From the NCBI GenBank assembly GCA_902582235.1, contig CACHQX010000003.1, positions 1-64,000 of the forward strand: a DNA stretch of 64,000 bases. Reading direction: 5' to 3'. This DNA is from an uncultured Pelagibacteraceae bacterium (GTDB lineage Bacteria; Pseudomonadota; Alphaproteobacteria; Pelagibacterales; Pelagibacteraceae). Under the pieces are notes generated by a model. The model was given only the letters and a program-made list of their open reading frames with translations, did not search any database and had not been told where the DNA came from. Within the stretch, counting starts at the first letter, position 1; every line of letters starts with the position of its first letter. The translations under genes and the position numbers were made by a program. Of the stretch, positions 56,802 to 64,000 are shown one piece after another.

Positions 56802-57548
56802 TTATTTTTTTTTGAGATAATTCAAGCTTAAACAAATTAAATAGTATAAAGACTTAATTATGTTAAAATTCATATGATGATTATAAACTTTAAATCCATC
56901 AAATAATTTCTGAATTGTGGAAGATGAAAGAGAGTTTTTAGAGTCTGTCCAGTTTGTAAGATTGCTATCATACGCATAAAATTTGTAGTTTTTTTTCAAT
57001 AGTGTTAACCAAAAAACAAAGTCTTCTTTGGTAACAAGTTGTGGAAATTTAGTGCTGGTTTTTATTATAACCTGTTTTTCGATTATAACTGTAGATAGAC
57101 CAATATCACAAGATTTTAAAATTTCGTTAATTGATAGTAAATCTCTTGCTTTTCTTTGACTGATAATTTTTTTTTTTTCATCAATAATAAAATAAGATGT
57201 ATGAGATATTTGATATTTATTTTTCTTCATAAAGTCTATCTGGTTTTTAAGTTTATCTGGAGCCCAAGTGTCATCTGAGTCAATAAATGCTATATATTTT
57301 CCTTTTGATTGTTCAATACCTTTATTTCTTGAAGCGCCAGCACCTAATCTTTGTTTGTTATTTATAATTCTTATCCTATTATCTAGTTTTGATATTTCTT
57401 GTAAAAATTCTAAATCATTAAGATTTGTGTCATCATAGACAATTAAAATCTCTAAATAATTATAACTTTGGTTTGTGACTGAAACTATAGTTTCTTTAAT
57501 AAAATTCCGTTTCTTATAGTATGGAATTATTACACTTACTAGGTCCAT
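56802..57548 (-). CDS. Family 2 glycosyltransferase
   Basis: 248 residues. LVSVIIPYYKKRNFIKETIV, VYDDTNLNDLEFLQ, RLGAGASRNKGIEQSKGKYI and the metal motif FIDSDDTWAPDKL define a GT-A inverting transferase of the WcaA type. The acceptor and donor cannot be told from sequence. It lies between the WecA-like gene and rpoD, 17 bases after the sigma-factor stop in map order. Confidence 0.88.
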   Translation of the reverse strand: MDLVSVIIPYYKKRNFIKETIVSVTNQSYNYLEILIVYDDTNLNDLEFLQEISKLDNRIRIINNKQRLGAGASRNKGIEQSKGKYIAFIDSDDTWAPDKLKNQIDFMKKNKYQISHTSYFIIDEKKKIISQRKARDLLSINEILKSCDIGLSTVIIEKQVIIKTSTKFPQLVTKEDFVFWLTLLKKNYKFYAYDSNLTNWTDSKNSLSSSTIQKLFDGFKVYNHHMNFNIIKSLYYLICLSLNYLKKK

Positions 57549-57564
57549 TTAGTTAAATAAAATT

Positions 57565-59430
57565 TTAACTTTCTAAAAAGCTCTTTAGTTGTTTGGATCT
57601 ACTTGGATGTTTTAGCTTTCTTAGTGCTTTTGCCTCAATTTGCCTTATACGTTCTCTAGTTACAGAAAACTGTAATCCTACTTCTTCCAAAGTATGGTCT
57701 GTGTTCATTCCTACTCCAAATCTCATTCTCAAAACTCTTTCTTCTCTTGGAGTTAAAGTTGATAAAATTTTAGTAGTTGCCTCACTTAAATTTGATTTAA
57801 TAGCTTGTTCTAAAGGAGCTAGAGCTTTTGTATCCTCAATAAAATCTCCTAAACTGCTATCCTCCTCATCTCCAACAGGCTTTTCAAGTGAAACAGGTTC
57901 TTTTGATATTTTCAAAACTTTTCTTACTTTCTCTAGGGGCATTCTAAGTTTTTTTGCAAGCTCTTCTGGGGTTGCTTCACGGCCGAATTCGCTAAGTATA
58001 AGTCTTTGAGTTCTGACAATTTTATTTATAGTCTCTATCATGTGTACGGGTATTCTTATCGTTCTAGCTTGATCTGCAATCGATCTTGTAATTGCTTGTC
58101 TAATCCACCATGTTGCATACGTTGAAAATTTGTAACCCCTTCTGTATTCAAATTTATCAACTGCTTTCATTAAACCGATGTTTCCCTCTTGAATTAAATC
58201 TAAAAATTGTAATCCTCTGTTGGTATATTTTTTTGCAATTGAGATTACTAATCTTAAATTCGCCTCCACCATTTCTTTTTTCGCAATTCTCGACTCCTTT
58301 TCTCCCTTTTGAACCCTGCTAACTAATCTTTTAAAGTCGGTTACACTGATACCAAGTTTATGACTGATCTCTGTAAGTCTATATCTTATGTTTTTAAATT
58401 CATCTTTATTTTTTTGAAAAAAAGATTTCCAATCTTGATTGGTACTTAAAAAACTTTTTAAATTCGGGTTAATTTCATTTCCTATATAAAATTTTATAAA
58501 TTCATCTCTCGAAATCTTGTTGTTAACGGCCAAACGTAAAAGGTTTCCTTCTAAAGAAACAATCTTTTTATTTTCAGAATAATGTTTTTGAACTAAGTTT
58601 TCCAAAACCGATGGGGATAGTTGTAAGGATTTAATATTTTCAAGTATTTCTGAAACTATCTTTTGATAACTTTTTTCTTTTGCATTGGTAAACTCAGAAC
58701 TGTTCAAAATACAGTCTAACTTTTCTTTTTGATATTTGATTAGTTTAGAATAATCTTTCGTAAGTTTGTTTACAGTTTCTAAAATTTTAGGTTTAATCTC
58801 ACTTTCCATTGCTGCAAGTGTCGGATTAAATTCATCTTCTTCCACATCTTGTTGAGTTTGATCACTTTTTTCATCTTTTGATACTTTTTCAACTTTATCA
58901 TTCTTATTATTGTTATTGTCCTTTTTTCCCTTCAAATCTTGAGATGAATTTTCCTCTTCCATATAATTGGTGTCTATATCGATAATTTCCCTTACTAAAA
59001 TTTCATCTTTCTGTAATTTTTCATTCCATTCAAATAATTGATTAGCTGTGATTGGGCTTTGAGATAAAGCATTCAACATTACATCTTTTCCAGCTTCAAT
59101 ACGTTTTGCAATTGCTATTTCTCCCTCTCTGGATAGGAGCTCAACCCCTCCCATTTCTCTTAAATACATTCTTATTGGATCGTCGCTTTTTTCGATTGTT
59201 TTCGGTTCATCCTTGTTGTTTGAGTCCCTTTTTTTTAAAGCTTTAAAATCTGATTTCTTTTCTACTAAAGAAATTTTTTCATCTAAGATGTGCAAAAAGG
59301 CTTGGGCAAGATTTTCTCCAGATAAGTTTCTTTTCCCTAAAGATTTATTTAACTCCTCATAAGTTATAAAACCCCTATGGATCCCACGACCCATTAATCT
59401 TGCAAACGATTTTGTAATTATTCTTTCCAC
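57565..59430 (-). CDS. rpoD: Primary RNA polymerase sigma factor (sigma-70)
   Basis: 621 residues. Region 1.1 is at ~1-60, region 1.2 [20 protein letters not shown] at ~85, a long acidic/Asn-Lys-rich insert at ~165-205, then region 2 ([60 protein letters not shown]), region 3 and region 4 ([36 protein letters not shown]). The start is GTG at 59430, confirmed by the family N-terminus. It lies 68 bases downstream of dnaG, the conserved dnaG-rpoD order. Confidence 0.97.
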   Translation of the reverse strand: MERIITKSFARLMGRGIHRGFITYEELNKSLGKRNLSGENLAQAFLHILDEKISLVEKKSDFKALKKRDSNNKDEPKTIEKSDDPIRMYLREMGGVELLSREGEIAIAKRIEAGKDVMLNALSQSPITANQLFEWNEKLQKDEILVREIIDIDTNYMEEENSSQDLKGKKDNNNNKNDKVEKVSKDEKSDQTQQDVEEDEFNPTLAAMESEIKPKILETVNKLTKDYSKLIKYQKEKLDCILNSSEFTNAKEKSYQKIVSEILENIKSLQLSPSVLENLVQKHYSENKKIVSLEGNLLRLAVNNKISRDEFIKFYIGNEINPNLKSFLSTNQDWKSFFQKNKDEFKNIRYRLTEISHKLGISVTDFKRLVSRVQKGEKESRIAKKEMVEANLRLVISIAKKYTNRGLQFLDLIQEGNIGLMKAVDKFEYRRGYKFSTYATWWIRQAITRSIADQARTIRIPVHMIETINKIVRTQRLILSEFGREATPEELAKKLRMPLEKVRKVLKISKEPVSLEKPVGDEEDSSLGDFIEDTKALAPLEQAIKSNLSEATTKILSTLTPREERVLRMRFGVGMNTDHTLEEVGLQFSVTRERIRQIEAKALRKLKHPSRSKQLKSFLES

Positions 59431-59498
59431 AATTATTATTATTTGGAAAATCTTATATAATAGCTATTTTAAAAAAATCCACGAAAAATTTTGCTCAA

Positions 59499-61268
59499 TT
59501 AATTAATATTTTGCTCTTTTTTGAGCCTATTAATTTCATCAAAGGTATTTTGATTAAAATCCTCAGCGAATTTCGATTCTAACTCTTGAATTCTAAGCTC
59601 CAAATCATGTGTTTTAAGTTCATTTTTAATATCATTAAATATTTCTACAATCTTGCTCTCATCTTTGTCGTTCTTATAAACTATGTGTTTTATATTTGCA
59701 TATTTTTCAATTTGGTCTAGAAGTTGATGATCGATTTGTAATGTATTAAGATTTCCACTCGTTAAACACTCAATAATTTTAGAAAAAATCATTCCATTTT
59801 CTTTTTTGAAAAACTTAACATTTTCTAATAAATCAGATCTTTGGTAAAAAAAATTTAAATTATTGAGTATAATATAAAGTAGACAAAATTCTTTAATATC
59901 AATTGAAGAAAAACTCTCGGTATCTTTAACAAGTTTCTTTGTTTTATCTAGTGGCTTATTAAAACCAACAAATGATTTATTTAGATTTTTGAAAACTGTT
60001 CCTGGAGAATGTTGCGCTAAACTTTCCAAAAAATATCCTAGTATATATTTTTTAACAACACTATCTTTTACTGAATTTGCTATAGCTTTTAATTTTTTTT
60101 CAAGTGATGCAAGTGCAGAGGGAGAGGAAGAATTTTCTTTTTTGTAATGCTCAAAAATTAATTTATGTATCGGAATTTTATTATTGTTAAAAAAATTTAA
60201 AAATTCATTTTTTCCTTTTTTTTCAACAAAGGTATCCGGATCTTCTCCATCTGGAAGAAATAAAAAATATATTTGTTTATCTGGGAGAACACTTTTAATT
60301 GAATTTTCTGCTGCTCTTATAGCAGCTTTATATCCACTTTCATCACCATCAAAACAAATTACAATATTATCAAAGAACTGAGTTACCATATAGATTTGTT
60401 TGTCAGTCAACGCAGTTCCTAAATTTGCAATACAATTTTCTATTCCAAATTTGCTTAAACCAATTACATCCATATAACCCTCAACCAAAAAGACTTCGTC
60501 GAATTTATGAGAGATTTTTCTTACTCTATCTAAGTTATATAAATTATTTCCTTTTCTAAAAAAGTTTGTTTCTGGGGAATTTATATATTTTGCGTATTTA
60601 TTTTTAGTGTCAATTATTCTTCCACCAAATGCCATTGGTTTACCTGATAAAGAGTTAATTGGAAAAATTATTCTATTCCTAAATCTTTCAAAATATATTT
60701 TTTTATATTCATCATAATAGAATAATCCAGACTCATTTAAAATTTTAATGTCATATTTTTTGCTTAATCTTTCATAAAGACTTGAATTAAAGTTTACAAA
60801 TCCAATCTTAAATTCTTTAATAATTAAATTATTGATTTTTCTTTTTTTTAAATAATCTAAAGCAATCTTAGAATTAGGACTATTTAGTAATTCATTGTGA
60901 TAGTAATTAGCGTAGTCTGAATATATACTGGTATATTCATTCCACTCTTTTTCTCTTTGCTCATCAACTTTGGAAAATCTATAAGGTGCCATTCCAGCTA
61001 AGTTAGCTAAAAATTTTACTGCTTCCCCAAATTTAAAGTTTTGCATTTTCATTACAAAGTCAAAAATATTTCCATGTTCTGAAGTACTAAAACAATGATA
61101 AAAACCTTTCTCATCATTTACAGTGAAAGAAGGAGTCTTTTCATTTTTAAAAGGTGATAGTCCTACAAATTCCTTTCCTCTTTTTTTTAATGACACATGT
61201 TTTGAAACAACAGTAGAAACTTTCAGCCTTATTTTAATCTCGTCAAGATATTCTTTTGGATATTTCAT
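59499..61268 (-). CDS. dnaG: DNA primase with degenerate zinc-binding domain
   Basis: Synthesises RNA primers at the replication fork. 589 residues: N-terminal zinc-binding-like domain (1-90), TOPRIM polymerase core (~165-400; FGGRIIDTKNKYAKYINSPE, VFLVEGYMDVIGLSKFG, VICFDGDESGYKAAIRAAE) and a helicase-binding C-terminal part. The first domain keeps the motif shape (GLSPFKNEKTPSFTV and FYHCFSTSEHG), but the ligands C, H and the last C are S38, K41 and T62; only C59 remains. Loss of zinc is therefore likely. It begins one base after yqeY ends. Confidence 0.95.
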   Translation of the reverse strand: MKYPKEYLDEIKIRLKVSTVVSKHVSLKKRGKEFVGLSPFKNEKTPSFTVNDEKGFYHCFSTSEHGNIFDFVMKMQNFKFGEAVKFLANLAGMAPYRFSKVDEQREKEWNEYTSIYSDYANYYHNELLNSPNSKIALDYLKKRKINNLIIKEFKIGFVNFNSSLYERLSKKYDIKILNESGLFYYDEYKKIYFERFRNRIIFPINSLSGKPMAFGGRIIDTKNKYAKYINSPETNFFRKGNNLYNLDRVRKISHKFDEVFLVEGYMDVIGLSKFGIENCIANLGTALTDKQIYMVTQFFDNIVICFDGDESGYKAAIRAAENSIKSVLPDKQIYFLFLPDGEDPDTFVEKKGKNEFLNFFNNNKIPIHKLIFEHYKKENSSSPSALASLEKKLKAIANSVKDSVVKKYILGYFLESLAQHSPGTVFKNLNKSFVGFNKPLDKTKKLVKDTESFSSIDIKEFCLLYIILNNLNFFYQRSDLLENVKFFKKENGMIFSKIIECLTSGNLNTLQIDHQLLDQIEKYANIKHIVYKNDKDESKIVEIFNDIKNELKTHDLELRIQELESKFAEDFNQNTFDEINRLKKEQNIN

Positions 61269-61729
61269 TATTTATTTAATAGTTCCTTTAGCATTGAACC
61301 GGCTTTCGAAAAATCTATGCTATCAGAATAATTCTTTTTCAGTTCACCCATTACTTTACCCATGTCCTTAATAGTTTGAGCTCCGACTTTTGCAATAATT
61401 TCTGAACATATTTTTTTAGTTTCTTCTTCGCTTAGTTGTTTGGGTAGGTATGTTGATAGTAAGTCTATTTCTCCTTGCTCTATTTTTAACAAATCCTCTC
61501 TTTTATTTTTTTTGTAAATTTCAACTGATTCGTTTCTTTGTTTAATCATTTTTTTTAAAAGTTTTTTAATATCTTCATCATCTGTCTCTTTCTTATTTGG
61601 TCCTGATCTATTTGAAATATCCAAATCTTTTATCCCAGACAGAATTAACCTGTAAGTTGATATCTTGTTTTTATCTTTCGATTTTAGAGCAGTTTTATAC
61701 TCGTCGTTAATTTTTTCTTTAATAGACAT
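61268..61729 (-). CDS. yqeY: GatB/YqeY domain protein
   Basis: 153 residues. The N-terminal helices (INDEYKTALKSKDKNKISTY, RLILSGIKDLDI) and the C-terminal LLSTYLPKQLSEEETKKIC, AQTIKDMGKVMGELKK are typical of the free-standing YqeY family, related to the tail domain of the GatB amidotransferase. Function is not well defined; it is often next to dnaG-rpoD. It is divergent from carA. Confidence 0.92.
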   Translation of the reverse strand: MSIKEKINDEYKTALKSKDKNKISTYRLILSGIKDLDISNRSGPNKKETDDEDIKKLLKKMIKQRNESVEIYKKNKREDLLKIEQGEIDLLSTYLPKQLSEEETKKICSEIIAKVGAQTIKDMGKVMGELKKNYSDSIDFSKAGSMLKELLNK

Positions 61730-61803
61730 TTTTATTTAACTTAACTTAAAGATTTTTTCTTAAAAGAAAAATTGTTTTTTTTTTAAATTTTGTATTAGTT
61801 CAG

Positions 61804-61849
61804 TTGCTTAACTCGATCTTTTATTGTATTAACCTTTAACTCATGAGTT
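61804..61849 (+). promoter_or_regulatory. Candidate carA promoter with a palindrome at the start site
   Basis: TTGCTT (61804-61809), a 17-base spacer and TATTAA (61827-61832) place transcription initiation near 61839. A perfect 12-base palindrome AACTCATGAGTT covers 61838-61849, ending four bases before the TTG start codon of carA. It may be an operator or a small hairpin in a very short leader; chance is not excluded. Confidence 0.45.
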
Positions 61850-61853
61850 GTAA

Positions 61854-63047
61854 TTGAACAAAAAACAAAAAGTAAACTCAAAAAAAAAATCAAATTTTAG
61901 CCCGGGTATTTTAGTTCTTGAAAATAAATCAATTTTTAATGGAATTGGTATTGGTTATGAAGGCACTGCCACAGGAGAAGTTTGTTTTAATACTTCAATA
62001 ACCGGTTACCAAGAAATAATTTCAGATCCCTCTTATGCGGGACAAATTATTAATTTTACCTTTCCCCACATTGGAAATGTTGGAACCAATAAGCAAGATA
62101 ATGAATCTGAAAAAGTCTGGACTAGAGGTGTGATTTTCAATTCAGAAATAACTAATCCCTCTAACTACAGATCATTAATTGAGTTAGATTTGTGGCTTAA
62201 AAAAAATAAAATTGTTGGTTTAACTGGTTTAGACACTAGGGGCTTAACAAATTTTATAAGAGATAAGGGAGCGCCAAGGGGAACAATTTCCCACATAAAA
62301 AAAGGTATTTTTCCAGTAAAGAAACTTATTAATAAAACATTAAAATGGCCAGGTCTCAACGGTCTGGATTTAGCAAAAACAGTTTCTACTAAAAATAAAT
62401 TTACTTGGAGGGGATTGCAAACATGGACAAAAGAAGATGGTTTTAAAAAAACGAAAAAAAAGAAATTTAGAGTAGTTGCAATTGATTATGGAATTAAAAC
62501 AAATATTTTAAGATATTTTTCAAATTTTCATTGTGATGTAATAGTTGTGCCGTGTGATGCTTCAGCTGAATATATCATGACACTTAAACCAAGTGGAATT
62601 TTTTTGTCAAATGGCCCTGGTGATCCTGCGGCGACAGGGAAATATGCAATTAAAATTATAAAAAATCTTATAAAAAAAGATTTACCAATTTTTGGAATTT
62701 GTCTTGGACATCAATTATTAGCTCTTGCCCTAGGTGGTAAAACAAAAAAAATGAAGCTTGGACATAGGGGCGCGAACCATCCTGTAAAAAACATAAAAAA
62801 TAATAAAGTTGAAATAACTAGTCAAAATCATGGATTTGAAGTTACCAAAAATAATTTGCCGCCTAAAATCGAAATTACACATAAATCATTATTTGACAGC
62901 AGTATTGAAGGCATCAAGTTAAAAAATAAACCAGTTTTTTCAGTACAGTATCACCCTGAATCAAATCCAGGTCCTCAAGACAGTCATTATCTATTTAATA
63001 ACTTTATTATGGAAGTAAAAAAATATGCCAAAAAGAAAAGACATTAA
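61854..63047 (+). CDS. carA: Carbamoyl-phosphate synthase, small (glutaminase) subunit
   Basis: Releases ammonia from glutamine for CarB; product feeds pyrimidines and arginine. 397 residues: N-terminal CPSase domain ([54 protein letters not shown]) and class I amidotransferase with nucleophile in [15 protein letters not shown] and HYHPES-type ending [11 protein letters not shown]. The start is TTG 61854; no in-frame ATG lies upstream and a 15-base leader follows the predicted promoter. The end overlaps carB by 23 bases. Confidence 0.95.
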   Translation: MNKKQKVNSKKKSNFSPGILVLENKSIFNGIGIGYEGTATGEVCFNTSITGYQEIISDPSYAGQIINFTFPHIGNVGTNKQDNESEKVWTRGVIFNSEITNPSNYRSLIELDLWLKKNKIVGLTGLDTRGLTNFIRDKGAPRGTISHIKKGIFPVKKLINKTLKWPGLNGLDLAKTVSTKNKFTWRGLQTWTKEDGFKKTKKKKFRVVAIDYGIKTNILRYFSNFHCDVIVVPCDASAEYIMTLKPSGIFLSNGPGDPAATGKYAIKIIKNLIKKDLPIFGICLGHQLLALALGGKTKKMKLGHRGANHPVKNIKNNKVEITSQNHGFEVTKNNLPPKIEITHKSLFDSSIEGIKLKNKPVFSVQYHPESNPGPQDSHYLFNNFIMEVKKYAKKKRH

Positions 63048-64000
63048 AAAAATTTTGGTAATTGGTGCTGGTCCAATCATTATAGGTCAAGCATGTGAGT
63101 TTGATTACTCTGGAACTCAAGCATGTAAAGCACTTAAAGATGAAGGCTATAAAGTTGTTTTAGTCAATTCAAATCCTGCAACAATAATGACAGATCCTGA
63201 AGTTGCAGATCAAACATACATTGAACCAATATCCATAGAAGTCCTGGAAGAAATAATTAAGAAAGAAAAACCTAATGCTATTCTACCTACAATGGGTGGT
63301 CAAACAGCATTGAATCTAGCTTTGAAAGCAGAAAAAAATGGATTGTTAAAAAAGTATAATATTGAGTTAATTGGAGCAAATTCTAAAGCAATTGCTAACG
63401 CTGAGGATAGAAAAAGATTTAGAAAAAATATGTCAGACATTGGTATTGATCTTCCAAAATCTGAGATACTAAATAATTTTAAAAATGCATCAAAGTGTTT
63501 AAAAAAAATTGGATTACCAGCGATCATAAGACCTTCATTTACCTTGGGTGGACTTGGAGGTGGAATAGCAAGAACAAAGAAAGACTTTTTTAAGATTGTA
63601 AATGGTGGACTTCACGAGTCTCCTCAAAATCAAGTACTCGTAGAAGAATGCCTTGATGGTTGGAAAGAATTTGAAATGGAGGTCGTTAGAGATAAAAATG
63701 ATAATTGTATAATAGTTTGCTCAATTGAAAATATAGATCCAATGGGAATACATACAGGTGACTCCATTACAATAGCTCCTGCGTTAACACTAACAGATAA
63801 GGAATATCAAGTGATGAGAAACGCTTCGATTGCATGTTTAAGAAAAATTGGTGTTGAAACTGGAGGTTCAAATGTTCAGTTCGCAATTAATCCAAAAAAT
63901 GGAAGGATGGTAATTATTGAGATGAATCCTCGAGTGTCTCGATCATCTGCTTTAGCATCAAAGGCAACAGGATTTCCAATCGCAAAAGTCGCAGCAAAAC
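63025..64000 (+). CDS. carB: Carbamoyl-phosphate synthase, large subunit (5' part, runs off the window)
   Basis: The ATG at 63025 opens a frame with no stop to the window edge (325 full codons). [51 protein letters not shown] and [14 protein letters not shown] match the start of Car[41 protein letters not shown] and [20 protein letters not shown] belong to the first ATP-grasp domain. It overlaps carA by 23 bases, indicating translational coupling. Confidence 0.97.
   Translation, partial: MPKRKDIKKILVIGAGPIIIGQACEFDYSGTQACKALKDEGYKVVLVNSNPATIMTDPEVADQTYIEPISIEVLEEIIKKEKPNAILPTMGGQTALNLALKAEKNGLLKKYNIELIGANSKAIANAEDRKRFRKNMSDIGIDLPKSEILNNFKNASKCLKKIGLPAIIRPSFTLGGLGGGIARTKKDFFKIVNGGLHESPQNQVLVEECLDGWKEFEMEVVRDKNDNCIIVCSIENIDPMGIHTGDSITIAPALTLTDKEYQVMRNASIACLRKIGVETGGSNVQFAINPKNGRMVIIEMNPRVSRSSALASKATGFPIAKVAAK

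Overview
The window is a very AT-rich, densely packed piece of an alphaproteobacterial chromosome. Gene content, gene order and residue use (Lys/Ile/Asn-rich proteins, almost no spacers, one rRNA gene standing alone, glyQ-glyS-ppdK, xseB-ispA-dxs, tolQRAB-pal-cpoB-tilS-ftsH-folP-glmM, TrcR/DUF1013) point to the SAR11 clade (Pelagibacterales, 'Candidatus Pelagibacter'-like). I see no insertion sequences, CRISPR arrays or prophage. Almost everything is core metabolism or housekeeping.

Layout. 1-5.9 kb: tail of a probable sugar-nucleotide SDR enzyme, dihydroorotase, ygfZ, a cupin, an unrecognised TPR gene lying between a tRNA-Leu(GAG) and a 25-base degenerate copy of that tRNA's 3' end, then nadA-nadC. 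5.9-13 kb (minus strand): an Ala/Glu-repeat membrane protein, ppdK, glyS, glyQ and an S49 peptidase (sppA) broken by a one-base frameshift in an A9 run. 13-27.9 kb: isoprenoid genes (ispB, dxs, ispA, xseB), pdxH, aroC, tsaC-like, an ABC-2 exporter, tRNA-Arg(UCG), rluD, rpoH, purA, thiD, glmM, folP. 27.9-39.1 kb (minus): ftsH, tilS, the Tol-Pal envelope system, a phage-type RuvC-like resolvase where ruvCAB would be expected, yebC, a YmdB-like phosphodiesterase, 5-formyl-THF cyclo-ligase, zapA and a coiled-coil partner. 39.2-47.4 kb (plus): tkt-gap-pgk-fba, thiE, efp, suhB (frameshifted in an A8 run), rpmE, trcR, rpsU (probable AUU start), tRNA-fMet. 47.4-51.2 kb (minus): transaldolase, pntB-pntAB-pntAA, a 36-residue aa3-oxidase subunit IV-like protein, rpmJ and a solitary 5S rRNA with its own promoter. 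51.3-57.5 kb: surface-glycan block (GDP-fucose synthesis, two GT2 enzymes, a WecA-like transferase, a large membrane protein). 57.6-64 kb: rpoD, dnaG, yqeY, carA, start of carB.

How it fits together: lower-glycolysis/pentose-phosphate enzymes with PPDK and transhydrogenase handle central carbon and reducing power. thiD and thiE without thiC nearby fit the known reliance of SAR11 on exogenous thiamine pyrimidine. Tol-Pal, glmM and the glycan block serve the envelope. rpoD, rpoH, dnaG, purA and carAB are core replication, transcription and nucleotide functions.

Most worth a second look: the tRNA-flanked TPR gene; the 5S gene separated from any 16S-23S pair, with surface-glycan genes on its upstream side and rpmJ 9 bases downstream; the phage-type RuvC without ruvAB; DnaG with three of four zinc ligands gone, alongside cysteine-free L31 and L36; rpsU apparently starting at AUU; and two +1 frameshifts in poly-A runs.
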